Source of the DNA: Acidobacteriota bacterium
GTDB taxonomy: Bacteria > Acidobacteriota > Terriglobia > Bryobacterales > Bryobacteraceae
Direction: 5' to 3'
Length of the DNA: 64,000 nucleotides
Assembly: GCA_003223115.1 (NCBI GenBank)
Contig: QHXW01000089.1
Coordinates: 1-64,000, forward strand
Shown: one piece after another, positions 45,347 to 53,055 of the stretch
Layout of the letters: the number at the start of each line of letters is the position of its first letter
Position numbering within the stretch: the stretch's first letter is position 1
Translations under genes and position numbers: made by a program
Notes under the pieces: generated by a model
Told to the model about the DNA's origin: nothing
What the model saw: the letters and a program-made list of their open reading frames with translations, nothing else
Database searches by the model: none

Positions 45347-46094
45347 ATGGCGAACATACTCAGCGCAGACAAGCAAATCGCGATTATTGCTTCGCTGTGC
45401 GAAGGTTCCAGCATTCGTTCAATCGAGCGCATAACCGGCGTTCACCGTGACACGATCATGCGGCTCGGCGTCCGCGTTGGCCATGGTTGCGCAGCCCTCA
45501 TGGACGAGAAAATGCGCAATCTATCCTGTAACCGTCTGGAGATGGACGAAATTTGGGGCTTTATTGGCAAGAAGGAAAAGCGGGTGCGACCTTTCGACGA
45601 TCCAAGTATGGGCGATGTTTGGACGTTCTGCGCAATTGACGCCGATACGAAACTGGTTCCTGCGTTCAAAGTGGGCAAGCGCGACAATGCCACGGCGACC
45701 GCCTTTGTAGGGGATATCTCTGGACGGATGAAGAATCGGGTGCAGATTTCCACGGATGGCCTCAGGGCATACGTAGACGCTATAGAGAAAGCTTTCGGCG
45801 CGAACGTAGATTACGCCCAGATCATCAAAACGTATGGCCATGAGGAAGTGAGCAACAATCGCCGATACAGTGCACCAGAGTTTGTTTCGTCTGAAAAGAA
45901 AATCATCGCCGGTACGCCGGATTATGACCTTTAGCAAGAAACTGGAGAACTTTGAAGCTGCGGTCGGTCTTCACTTCGCTTATTACAACTTTGTTCGTCG
46001 TCATAACACGTTGCGTTGTACTCCAGCGATGGCAGCTGGCGTCGAGTCTTCATTCTGGAGCGTTGGAGATCTCGTACAGGCAGCAGCCGCATGA
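45347..46094 (+). pseudogene. IS1-family transposase with internal deletion
   Basis: From ATG 45347: MANILSADKQIAIIASLCEG, SIRSIERITGVHRDTIMRLG (helix-turn-helix), LEMDEIWGFIGKK and VWTFCAIDADTKLVPAFKVGKRD carry the first two acidic catalytic residues, up to YAQIIKTYG and YSAPEFVSSEKKIIAGTPDYDL. Relatives continue with ISTSYVERLNATTRLH (third catalytic acid) and then LTFSKKLENFEAA. Here that ~22-residue piece is deleted and the frame shifts at 45925, so the end (TFSKKLENFEAAVGLHFAYYNFVRRH...LVQAAAA) is out of frame. The transposase is therefore dead. It ends at 46094, overlapping the next gene. Confidence 0.85.
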
Positions 46095-46399
46095 CCAACA
46101 TTGAGGAACTGCGGGACGTGATCCAAAAGCTCCATAGCGTCGAATCCAAGCACATTGAGAGTGTTCCGATAAAGGAAACGCACCAGGGGAAGACCGTCTG
46201 GACTGGCGTTGTTGAGGTTTTTGAAATAATCGGCCACCCTAAGGCGACAAAGCTATATGCATGGGTGCACGATACAGACGACCCCAAGCATCCGCGTCGC
46301 CATGTTACCGTTTTGCATTTGCATCCGATCCAATCGGCTCGTGATGCTGTACGCGCCGCAATCGTGCAGGAGTTTAGAAGCCTTGAGCCAACAGATTAA
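46091..46399 (+). CDS. Passenger gene: unknown 102-residue protein
   Basis: ATG at 46091 overlaps the TGA of the transposase (ATGA), so it is translated in tandem. The protein begins MTNIEELRDVIQKLHSVESKH and contains VWTGVVEVFEIIGHPKATKLYAWVHDTD. It looks like an alpha/beta protein of the type found as 'accessory' proteins in IS elements. I do not recognise a family. Confidence 0.6.
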   Translation: MTNIEELRDVIQKLHSVESKHIESVPIKETHQGKTVWTGVVEVFEIIGHPKATKLYAWVHDTDDPKHPRRHVTVLHLHPIQSARDAVRAAIVQEFRSLEPTD

Positions 46400-46574
46400 A
46401 ACCCGGAAGAAAATTGGGCGGCCCCGGCTCCCAAAAGGTGAGGCAAAGGGGAGAATTGTGCCAGTGCGCTTTTCATGGGAAGACTTGAAAGCGGTAGAGT
46501 TGGCGGCAAAGGCCAACAATCAGACGGTCTCAGCGTGGATCAGGGGTGCGGTCCATGCCAGTATCAGCGGATAA
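46383..46574 (+). CDS. Passenger gene: ribbon-helix-helix-like DNA-binding protein
   Basis: A 63-residue protein from TTG 46383, 9-10 bases after AGGAG. It is basic at the start (IKTRKKIGRPRLPKGEAKG) and ends RIVPVRFSWEDLKAVELAAKANNQTVSAWIRGAVHAS, which has the beta-strand plus two-helix pattern of ribbon-helix-helix repressors and antitoxins. It overlaps the previous gene by 17 bases in another frame. The stop lies 7 bases before the right inverted repeat. A role in controlling the element is likely but not shown. Confidence 0.55.
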   Translation: MSQQIKTRKKIGRPRLPKGEAKGRIVPVRFSWEDLKAVELAAKANNQTVSAWIRGAVHASISG

Positions 46575-46597
46575 CCTTTTCAAATTAGGACACTACC

Positions 46598-46672
46598 GTC
46601 AAAAACGTTGAAGTTCGTGATAATTGCCGAAAGACGGGATGACCGCTCGGTCGCGTGGTGATACCACGAAAC
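46598..46672 (+). repeat. Right part of direct repeat copy 1
   Basis: Continues copy 1 after the transposon: GTCAAAAA, then cgttgaagtt.cgt.ataattgccg, aaagacgggatgaccg and cgtggtgatacc.cgaaac. Against copy 2 (54813-54894) roughly 78 of 84 positions agree, with one single-base gap in each. It lies 60 bases before the first gene of the Psp-ABC-AAA cluster. Confidence 0.75.
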
Positions 46673-46732
46673 TTCAGATTCTTCTCAATCGCCGCCAAAG
46701 ATTCATGCTGCCGCCACGGTCACGGGCCGTCC

Positions 46733-47452
46733 ATGATAAACTGTCGGACGATCGAGGCTGTTATCAGCAAAAAATGGTACAACGTGTTTGTCTCGCTCGA
46801 CCCTCCGGGCGCGGGCGGCACCGCTGAAGACACGGCTCGAACGCCTCGTACTGCAGCCCAAAGCGTGGCAGAGATCGCCTCGTCGGTCGCAGCAGAGCCA
46901 ACATTCACCGCTCCGGTGAGCGCCGCGGCCGGGTTCGATGAGATCTATCGTGCCGCGGAAATTCAACCGCCGCCGCATGGCTATACGATTATGAAGATCG
47001 CTGACATGCTGCAGAGCGAGCGTATCCGTACGCTTCCCGCGGAAGTGAAGAAGAGTTCCATCTTATTGGCACTGGATGCTGCCGGTGTGAAGATCGAAGA
47101 GGTTGTCGAAGACGCTGTCAAGCGCGATCGCGCTCTGGACGGCTTCGAACGGGTGCAGCAGAAGGCTCTGGATGAGCTGGAAGCGCGTAAGGCGCAGGAA
47201 GACGCTCAGATCCAAGCCGAGCTCGACCGTCTGACCGAGGAGCATAAAGCTCGCATCCAGGCCAACAAGGACGAAGTGGCTAAGGAGAAAGAGCGTTTCT
47301 ACGGATGGCGGCTGCAGAAGCAGCAAGAGGAACAAAAAATCTCCGATTCCGTATCTTATTTTGTCGTGGAGAATCCGATTACGACCGGCGGCGTTGCGGC
47401 TGCGTCGCGCGGAGCCCAAGCACCCACTAAGCCATCTGCCCCGAAACCCTAG
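46733..47452 (+). CDS. Coiled-coil protein, first gene of the Psp-ABC-AAA cluster
   Basis: A ~239-residue protein with no family I can name. The N-terminal KKWYNVFVSLDPPGAGG is a short conserved-looking strand; then comes a Pro/Ala/Thr-rich linker and a small helical domain (MKIADMLQSERIRTLPAEVKKSSILLALDAAGVKIEEVVEDAV). Residues ~130-205 are a strong coiled coil (ELEARKAQEDAQIQAELDRLT, HKARIQANKDEVAKEKERF). The C-terminal tail is Ala/Pro-rich. No signal peptide or membrane helix, so it is cytoplasmic. The start is uncertain: ATG 46733 gives 16 residues before KKWYNVF. It probably binds PspA, encoded 31 bases downstream. Confidence 0.7.
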   Translation: MINCRTIEAVISKKWYNVFVSLDPPGAGGTAEDTARTPRTAAQSVAEIASSVAAEPTFTAPVSAAAGFDEIYRAAEIQPPPHGYTIMKIADMLQSERIRTLPAEVKKSSILLALDAAGVKIEEVVEDAVKRDRALDGFERVQQKALDELEARKAQEDAQIQAELDRLTEEHKARIQANKDEVAKEKERFYGWRLQKQQEEQKISDSVSYFVVENPITTGGVAAASRGAQAPTKPSAPKP

Positions 47453-47483
47453 GGCTTAGCAGCCGCAAGGAGAGGAAGTCCTT

Positions 47484-48215
47484 ATGTTTAGACGGCTTTC
47501 ACGCATGATGCGTTCTTTTTTCGGGTTCTTCATCTCCGTCGCGGAAAACCCGGAACTGATTCTTGAACAGAACATTCGCGACATGAATGACCAGGTTCCA
47601 CGTATGAACGACAGCATTGCGATGGTCAAGGCCAATGCGACCCTGCTCGAACGAGAAGAAGCGAAATACAAGACCGACATCAACAACCTCACTTCCAAGG
47701 TCAAGGCAGCCATCCAGGGCGGGCGAGACGATCTGGCCGGCAGTTTTGCAGTGCAACTCGAACAGGTCCGCGGTGCTCTGGCCCGCACCCAGGGCCAGTT
47801 GGAGACCGCCCACGCGGCATTCGACAAAGCCATGGCCGTGAAAAAAGCGTTCCTGATGGAGAAAGAACGTAAGACACGCGAGGCCCTCAATGCCATCGCC
47901 GACTACCGCCGCTCGCAATGGCAGAAGAAAGTCGCCGATGTGATGGAACAGTTTGAAGTCACCGGCATCAGTGCCACCCATGACGAGATGGTGCGCAAGA
48001 TCGAGGAAAGCACGGCGCTGAACGAAGCTCGCATGGAGATGGCTCTAGGCAACGTGGATCAGCAAAAGATCAAGATCGAGGAAGAAGCGGAGAAGATGCG
48101 CGCCAACGAACTGGTGAAGCAATTCAAGGTGGAAATGGGATTGATGCCATCTCAGGCGGCCCCTGAGGCGGCGCAGAAGACAATCGGAACACGCGAAGCT
48201 CAGAAGAGCACGTAA
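47484..48215 (+). CDS. PspA/IM30/Vipp1 family membrane-remodelling protein
   Basis: A 243-residue helical protein. It starts MFRRLSRMMRSFFGFFISVAENPELILEQNIRDMNDQVPRMND, an amphipathic helix and the first hairpin of PspA, then a long coiled coil (ARTQGQLETAHAAFDKAMAVKKAFLMEKERKT) and a final helix with ALNEARMEMALGNVDQQKIKIEEEA. PspA and Vipp1 form rods and rings on membranes, protect the proton-motive force, and are bacterial members of the ESCRT-III superfamily. The length is normal for PspA. It is followed by an envelope solute-binding/OmpA gene and, further on, by an AAA+ ATPase. Confidence 0.88.
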   Translation: MFRRLSRMMRSFFGFFISVAENPELILEQNIRDMNDQVPRMNDSIAMVKANATLLEREEAKYKTDINNLTSKVKAAIQGGRDDLAGSFAVQLEQVRGALARTQGQLETAHAAFDKAMAVKKAFLMEKERKTREALNAIADYRRSQWQKKVADVMEQFEVTGISATHDEMVRKIEESTALNEARMEMALGNVDQQKIKIEEEAEKMRANELVKQFKVEMGLMPSQAAPEAAQKTIGTREAQKST

Positions 48216-48266
48216 AAAGGGGAGAGGTCAGAAGCCAGTGATGGCAAACTGACCACTGTTAGGATC

Positions 48267-49844
48267 ATGGCCGTAAAAATCGAGAAGGGCGGATGGTTTC
48301 TCATTTTCCTGATCGGGCTGGGCTTGGTCGGCTATAGCCTCGACAAGTACGGGATTGTGAACCTGCGGGGAAAGTTCGGCTCACGTTCCGATACGACGCC
48401 GGGCGGAAGTGTCGACACATCCAAGCCCCTGGTGCTGCCGGTTGCGGCGGCAGCCGACTCCAATTGCAACAACGTGCGCGTGCGCGTCAATATCTGGGTG
48501 GGGTGCGCCGCCGGCCTCGTCGCCAATGGCGGTCTCGATACCGCGGGCGGTTCGATCTATGACAAGAAGGGTCTCAAGGTCAGTTTCAAAATCGTAGATG
48601 ACTGGACCGAAGGCGCCGCAGCGCTCGCTACCAACAATGTCGACGTCATGCTCACAACCGCCGACGTGTGGGCCAAAGACTACGCTCAGCTTCAGGACAA
48701 AGGATTCGGCTCCCACGCATTCTTCATGGTCGATTGGTCGCGTGGCGCCGATGGCGTGATTGGCAAGCAGGGTATCAACAGCATCGAAGGCCTGGCGGGC
48801 AAGACGGTAGCGTTCGCGCCTTACACGCCTTCGCATTTCCTGCTGTGGAACGGCCTGAAAAGCTCGGGGCTCAGCACCGATCAGCGTCGCGAGATCTTCT
48901 CCAAGGCTGTACATACCAAAGACGGTATCGAGCCTGCGACACTGTTTGCGCAGCAAAAAGTGGATGCCGCCGTGGCTTGGGACCCGGACATGAGCGATGC
49001 CGTCACCAAGCGCTCCGGATCGAAGAAAATCTATGACACGCGCATTGCCAACCGGTTGATCGCCGATATTCTCGTGGTCAGCGATCGCTTCGCATCGCGC
49101 TGCCCTCAGGCCGTTGTGAAGCTGGCTGAGGGCTGGCTCGAAGGCGTCGAATTCATCAAAGCGCAGCCCAACCGCGCGTACACCTTGATCGGCACCATCA
49201 AGGATTTCAACATTCCCGAGGACCTCGCTAAAAGCATGCTGGGCGGCGTCAAGCTCGCCGACTATGCCGATAACAAATCTTTCTTCGGCACGCGCGGCGC
49301 GGACTCCGACTACAACAATATTTTCAAGATGGCCCAGGAAATGTACCGCGAAGAGCGCGTCATCAAGCGCAACTCCGATCCGGAGTCGAGCGTGGACCGC
49401 CGCTTCCTCGATCCGCTGAGCGGCAAATTCTCAAGTGCTTCTTCGGAAACGCCGATTGAATACAAGGAACCCTCGAAAGGCGCGGTGCCGATTGCCACCC
49501 AGCGCCGGTCCATTTACTTCGAAACCAACTCGGCGAAGATGGGTCTCGACTCGCGCGCCGTTGTCGATGAGATCGGCAGCTTCATGAAAGCCTACGAAAA
49601 TACAGTGGTCGACATCGACGGCAACACCGACGCGTCCGGCTCGCACGCGCACAATGTCCAGCTTTCGCGGGAACGCGCCGAAGCCGTGAAGCAGTATCTG
49701 GTCGAAAAATACAGATTCCCAACGACACGCATGCGCACGGTCGGCAACGGCCCAGACCGGCCAGTTGCCGACAATTCGTCCCCTGAGGGCAGGGAGAAGA
49801 ACCGGCGGACAGATATCAAGGTGTACCCGAATCCAGCGGGGTAA
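48267..49844 (+). CDS. TauA/NrtA-like solute-binding domain fused to an OmpA peptidoglycan-binding domain
   Basis: A 525-residue protein with an uncleaved-looking N-terminal membrane helix (GGWFLIFLIGLGLVGYSLDKYG). Residues ~70-370 are a periplasmic binding domain of the nitrate/taurine/aliphatic-sulfonate type (VRVNIWVGCAAGLVANGGLD, FKIVDDWTEGAAALATNNVDVMLTTADVWA, GLAGKTVAFAPYTPSHFLLWNGL). Residues ~410-520 are an OmpA C-terminal domain (SIYFETNSAKMGLDSRAVVDEIGSFM, DIDGNTDASGSHAHNVQLSRERAEAVKQYL, GNGPDRPVADNSSPEGREKNRRTDI); the diaminopimelate-binding Asp (NTDASGS) and Arg (LSRERA) are present. It should link the inner membrane and the cell wall, and pair with the downstream permease. Confidence 0.88.
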   Translation: MAVKIEKGGWFLIFLIGLGLVGYSLDKYGIVNLRGKFGSRSDTTPGGSVDTSKPLVLPVAAAADSNCNNVRVRVNIWVGCAAGLVANGGLDTAGGSIYDKKGLKVSFKIVDDWTEGAAALATNNVDVMLTTADVWAKDYAQLQDKGFGSHAFFMVDWSRGADGVIGKQGINSIEGLAGKTVAFAPYTPSHFLLWNGLKSSGLSTDQRREIFSKAVHTKDGIEPATLFAQQKVDAAVAWDPDMSDAVTKRSGSKKIYDTRIANRLIADILVVSDRFASRCPQAVVKLAEGWLEGVEFIKAQPNRAYTLIGTIKDFNIPEDLAKSMLGGVKLADYADNKSFFGTRGADSDYNNIFKMAQEMYREERVIKRNSDPESSVDRRFLDPLSGKFSSASSETPIEYKEPSKGAVPIATQRRSIYFETNSAKMGLDSRAVVDEIGSFMKAYENTVVDIDGNTDASGSHAHNVQLSRERAEAVKQYLVEKYRFPTTRMRTVGNGPDRPVADNSSPEGREKNRRTDIKVYPNPAG

Positions 49845-49859
49845 TTATGCATAATCTGT

Positions 49860-50425
49860 GGTCCCGCGGACCCCCGGTCGCCCCATCCCGCACTTGACCA
49901 GCGATATTCTGGTGCTTCTCGCACCAAACCCGCCCGGGTCGGATTCTGCTCGATGTAGAGCCGGATCTGCTCAAGCTCTTTTTGACCCCGCACTAGCCTG
50001 TCGTAACTTTCCTCTAGCCAAAAAGGTCTGCCGATGAGTCCTCACATCTGGTTTGCTCGTTTGGCGGTGATTCCTTTCAGGAATCTTGTCAGCCGGGGAA
50101 CGGGAACCAAGACGGTCACGAGCAAATGAACATGATTTGGCATGAGTGCAAATGCGTGCAGGGTATAGTGCTTCAGGAGTCGGGCGTTATAGTGAATCGC
50201 TTGCACCACCATCCCGGCGATCGCCGGCTGCCGAAGATAGAGCGGGCCGTACCGCCCCCCTCATCCAACAGCCGATCCAGTGCGGCAAACGCCCGCCCGG
50301 CGTTCACGGTCGCACCTGGGAAGCGTCGATTCATTTCATCGGCAAACTGCCCGAAAGACGCCAAGTCAGAAACACAGGCTGGCCGATTTCATACCAGTGC
50401 GGAAGGCGGCGGCGATAGAAGGGCA
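49860..50425 (-). pseudogene. REP-associated tyrosine transposase (TnpA_REP/Y1), decayed
   Basis: On the minus strand, in three frames, one finds PFYRRRLPHWYEIGQPVFLT, WRLSGSLP, then FAALDRLLDEG, PLYLRQPAIAGMVVQAIHYN, the catalytic HxH in ALMPNHVHLLV, FLKGITAKRANQM, IGRPFWLEESYDRLVR and ELEQIRLYIEQNPTRAGLVR...YRWSSAGW. This is the complete order of a RAYT-type single-strand transposase. It is broken by a nonsense codon (TGA after ANQM), a frameshift in a G run near 50260 and another near 50335. It lies between the binding-protein and permease genes of the cluster. Confidence 0.8.
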
Positions 50426-50470
50426 ATTATGGTAGTCAAGAGAATGGCGCGAACTTCTCAAACTGGAGTA

Positions 50471-50490
50471 AGCCGGCCAAGGGGCCGGCT
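50471..50490. repeat. REP-like palindrome
   Basis: A perfect 8-bp stem (AGCCGGCC / GGCCGGCT) with a 4-base AAGG loop. It lies ~45 bases from the 5' end of the REP-associated transposase remnant, as expected for a REP element used by such transposases, and 27 bases before the permease start. A role as a Rho-independent terminator is less likely because no T-run follows. Confidence 0.5.
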
Positions 50491-50516
50491 GCGGACCAGG
50501 GGGGCCACCCTACTAA

Positions 50517-51377
50517 GTGCCTGACCTGCTCACAATCCGGAAAGATCTCTCGCGGCGTACGCGGCTGATCTTGGCTGTGTCCGCGTGGTTGACGGTTGTC
50601 ATCGCCTGGTTTGGCCTCACGCACTGGGACATTCTGCCGCCATTTTCACTGCCACGCCCCATGGGGGTTATGCAGGCGTTCGGCCGGCTCTGGACCGAGT
50701 ACGACCTGCTGGGAAATGTTTTGCAGAGCTGGTGGCGCATTGCCCAGGCGTTCGCGTGGTGCGCCGTTATCGCTATTCCGCTGGGTCTGCTCATGGGCAG
50801 TTTCCGGTGGGTGCACGATCTGGTTAACCCGGTGGCCGCCCCCATGCGTTCCATGCCCATCACTGCGTTCCTACCGGCCTTCATCGCCTTGTTTGGGATG
50901 GAAGAGTCGATGAAGGTAGCGTTCCTCTGGTTCGGCATGTTCTTTTATCTGCTGGCCGTGGTGGTCGAGGAAGTCAACAAAGTGGACGACAGTCTGCTCG
51001 AAACGGCGTGGACACTGGGCGCAAAGCGGCGTAACATTCTGTGGCTGTTGTTCCGCGCATCTTTTCCGCCGATCTTCGGTTCATTCCGCATCCTCTACGA
51101 TATCGGCTGGACCTACGTGATCCTGGCGGAAATGGTGAATGCGCGCAAAGGCGTGGGCTACATGGTTGAAGCGGCGCGCAAGGTGCTCGATTTCGAACGT
51201 GTGTATGCTGGCATTATCGCCATCGGCCTTGCGGCGTTCCTGTTTCGGTTTCTGCTGACATTTTTGGAGTCCCGGCTATTTCCCTGGCGCAGGGTGTCGC
51301 GCCCGGCCTCTGAACCGGTTGCGGCGGTGGCCACCGGCGCTCCAGTGAAAACGCAAGCCCATGCCGAATCCAATTAA
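50517..51377 (+). CDS. ABC transporter permease, nitrate/taurine (NitT/TauT) type
   Basis: A 286-residue protein with six membrane helices, starting at GTG 50517 (MPDLLTIRKDLSRRTRLI). The C-terminal half has the binding-protein-dependent transport 'EAA loop' (DDSLLETAWTLGAKRRNILWLLFRASFPPIFGSFRI) and ILAEMVNARKGVGYMVEAARK, typical of SsuC/TauC/NrtB. It overlaps the ATPase by 17 bases. The cognate binding protein is expected to be the TauA-OmpA fusion, so an import or an ATP-driven signalling role are both possible. Confidence 0.9.
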   Translation: MPDLLTIRKDLSRRTRLILAVSAWLTVVIAWFGLTHWDILPPFSLPRPMGVMQAFGRLWTEYDLLGNVLQSWWRIAQAFAWCAVIAIPLGLLMGSFRWVHDLVNPVAAPMRSMPITAFLPAFIALFGMEESMKVAFLWFGMFFYLLAVVVEEVNKVDDSLLETAWTLGAKRRNILWLLFRASFPPIFGSFRILYDIGWTYVILAEMVNARKGVGYMVEAARKVLDFERVYAGIIAIGLAAFLFRFLLTFLESRLFPWRRVSRPASEPVAAVATGAPVKTQAHAESN

Positions 51378-52185
51378 GATCAGCGTTCGCGAAATATCCC
51401 GCAGCTTTACGGGCGCGCAGGGAACCTGCATCGAGGCGCTGCGCAAGGTAAGCTTCGAGGTTGAAGATGCCTTCTCGGCGCAGGGTCGCGACATTGGTGA
51501 ATTCCGGGTGTTGCTCGGCCCTTCGGGTTGCGGAAAATCGACGCTGCTGCGAATGATCGCCGGTCTGGACCGTCCCGACAGCGGTCAGGTACTGGTGAAC
51601 GGTAAACCGGTCGACGGTCCGGGCCGCGATCGCGGCATGGTCTTTCAGAAGTACACGTCGTTTCCCTGGCTGACAGTCGCCGACAACATTGCCTACGGTC
51701 CGAAGATCAATGGAGTGCCGGCTGCGGAGCGCCAGCAAATCGTCGATCACCTCATCGAAGGCGTTGGTCTCGCGGGCTTCGCGAAGTCTTATCCCGACAC
51801 ACTGTCCGGCGGAATGCAGCAACGCGTCGCCATCGCGCGCACGCTGGCCAACCGTCCGCAGGTCGTCCTGATGGACGAGCCGTTCGGCGCTCTGGACGCC
51901 CAAACCCGCAGCGACATGCAGCAGCTTCTGCTTCGCGTTTGGGATGAAACCGCCAGTACGATTTTATTTGTGACGCACGATGTAGATGAAGCGATTTATC
52001 TTGCGGATCGCGTTTTCATCTTCAGCGCCCGACCCGGTACCATTATGGAAGATATCCCGGTTCCTTTCGGGCGTCCGCGGGATCCGGCGGTCAGACAGAC
52101 CGCGGAGTTTCATGAAATGCAAGAGCATGTGCTCACTTGCTTGCGGCGCGCGCCCGGAAAGGGTCACGTGAGAGTGAGCGTTTGA
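51361..52185 (+). CDS. ABC transporter ATP-binding protein, NitT/TauT type
   Basis: A 274-residue ATPase. Walker A GPSGCGKSTLL, Q-loop VFQKYTSFPWLTV, signature LSGGMQQRVAIARTLA, Walker B VVLMDEPFGALD and the switch histidine in ILFVTHDVDEAIYLAD are all intact. FQKYTSFPWLTV places it with SsuB/TauB/NrtD-type importers. The TGA shares one base with the start of the next gene (TGATG). Confidence 0.92.
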   Translation: MPNPIKISVREISRSFTGAQGTCIEALRKVSFEVEDAFSAQGRDIGEFRVLLGPSGCGKSTLLRMIAGLDRPDSGQVLVNGKPVDGPGRDRGMVFQKYTSFPWLTVADNIAYGPKINGVPAAERQQIVDHLIEGVGLAGFAKSYPDTLSGGMQQRVAIARTLANRPQVVLMDEPFGALDAQTRSDMQQLLLRVWDETASTILFVTHDVDEAIYLADRVFIFSARPGTIMEDIPVPFGRPRDPAVRQTAEFHEMQEHVLTCLRRAPGKGHVRVSV

Positions 52186-53051
52186 TGTCGCAGGACGATT
52201 CGACCAAGTCCGAGATCAATTACGTCAAAGAGGCCGCGAAACTCCAATACAACTGGATCACCCTGGCCGGCATAACCGGCTTCGCTCTGGTCTCAGGGAG
52301 CGCTCTGCCCTTGCTGCTGGGCGCCGGACTAGAGCTGATGTACCTGTCCCTGGTCCCGCAGAACAGCCGGTTTCAGCGTCTGGTCCGGTCCTGGAAATAC
52401 GCGGAAGAGAAACGCGTTCATGACCGGCGGCTCAGCGCTATGTTCCAGGAAATTCCTTCGGAGATGCGCCTGCGATATGCCGACCTGGATAAGATCTGCC
52501 GGGGCATTAGCGAAAATTACAGCCGCCTCTCCTCCACTTCGCAAATCTTCGCACAGCAGATGGAAGACAAGCTGGGGGGCCTGCTTCAGGCTTATCTGAG
52601 GCTGCTCCACTCGGCGTGGCAGCATCGTGAATACTTGCGAACCACCGATCTCAACGCCGTTCAGCGGGAACTGTCACAACTTCAAAAAACGCAGGAATCG
52701 GAGACGGGCAAGGTGCAGGAGATCAACGGCAAGCGCATCGAGATCCTGAACAAGCGAATCGAGAAGTTCAAGAAAATTCGCGAGAACTGCGAAGTGATTG
52801 ATGCGCAGTGCGCCGCGGTCGAGGACGTGCTCGGACTGGTCCGCGATCAGTCGGTCACCATGCGCGATCCCCAGCAACTGACCGATCATCTGGAGGGCCT
52901 GGTTCACGACGTCGAACAGACCGAGGAGACGGTCCGCGAAGTCGAAAACATCTTCGAGAATGTTCCCGACATGAGCGGGATTGCGCCCATGCCTTCCGAT
53001 ACCGACAACACGGGTAGCGGAGCGGCGGCGAGGAACCGGGTCCGGAACTGA
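52185..53051 (+). CDS. Membrane-anchored coiled-coil protein
   Basis: A 288-residue protein. Residues ~22-58 form one or two membrane helices (YNWITLAGITGFALVSGSALPL then LLGAGLELMYLSLVP). The rest is cytoplasmic and helical, with a strong coiled coil from ~140 to 250 (QLQKTQESETGKVQEINGKRIEILNKRIEKF). It has no family name that I know. Its position between an ABC ATPase and an AAA+ ATPase suggests it is a membrane anchor or adaptor. The gene ends 4 bases before the AAA+ start. Confidence 0.7.
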   Translation: MSQDDSTKSEINYVKEAAKLQYNWITLAGITGFALVSGSALPLLLGAGLELMYLSLVPQNSRFQRLVRSWKYAEEKRVHDRRLSAMFQEIPSEMRLRYADLDKICRGISENYSRLSSTSQIFAQQMEDKLGGLLQAYLRLLHSAWQHREYLRTTDLNAVQRELSQLQKTQESETGKVQEINGKRIEILNKRIEKFKKIRENCEVIDAQCAAVEDVLGLVRDQSVTMRDPQQLTDHLEGLVHDVEQTEETVREVENIFENVPDMSGIAPMPSDTDNTGSGAAARNRVRN

Positions 53052-53055
53052 ACTG

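Larger units (their letters stand above)
44147..46597 (+). mobile_element. IS1-family transposable element with passenger genes
   Basis: A 2451-bp element. The ends are 17-bp perfect inverted repeats (GGTAGTGTCCTAATTTG at 44147-44163; its complement at 46581-46597). Flanking GTCAAAAA occurs at 44139-44146 and 46598-46605, an 8-bp target duplication, the size expected for IS1. It carries an IS1-type transposase (deleted, see below), a membrane coiled-coil protein gene on the minus strand, a 102-residue unknown gene and a ribbon-helix-helix-like gene. IS1 proper is ~0.8 kb, so two thirds of this element is cargo. Intact ends and target duplication show a single, fairly recent insertion. Confidence 0.88.

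Noticed and set aside
49844-49855. Palindrome ATTATGCATAAT just after the TauA-OmpA stop
   Set aside because: It is a 12-bp AT-rich palindrome that can occur by chance; no partner or repeat copy is seen.
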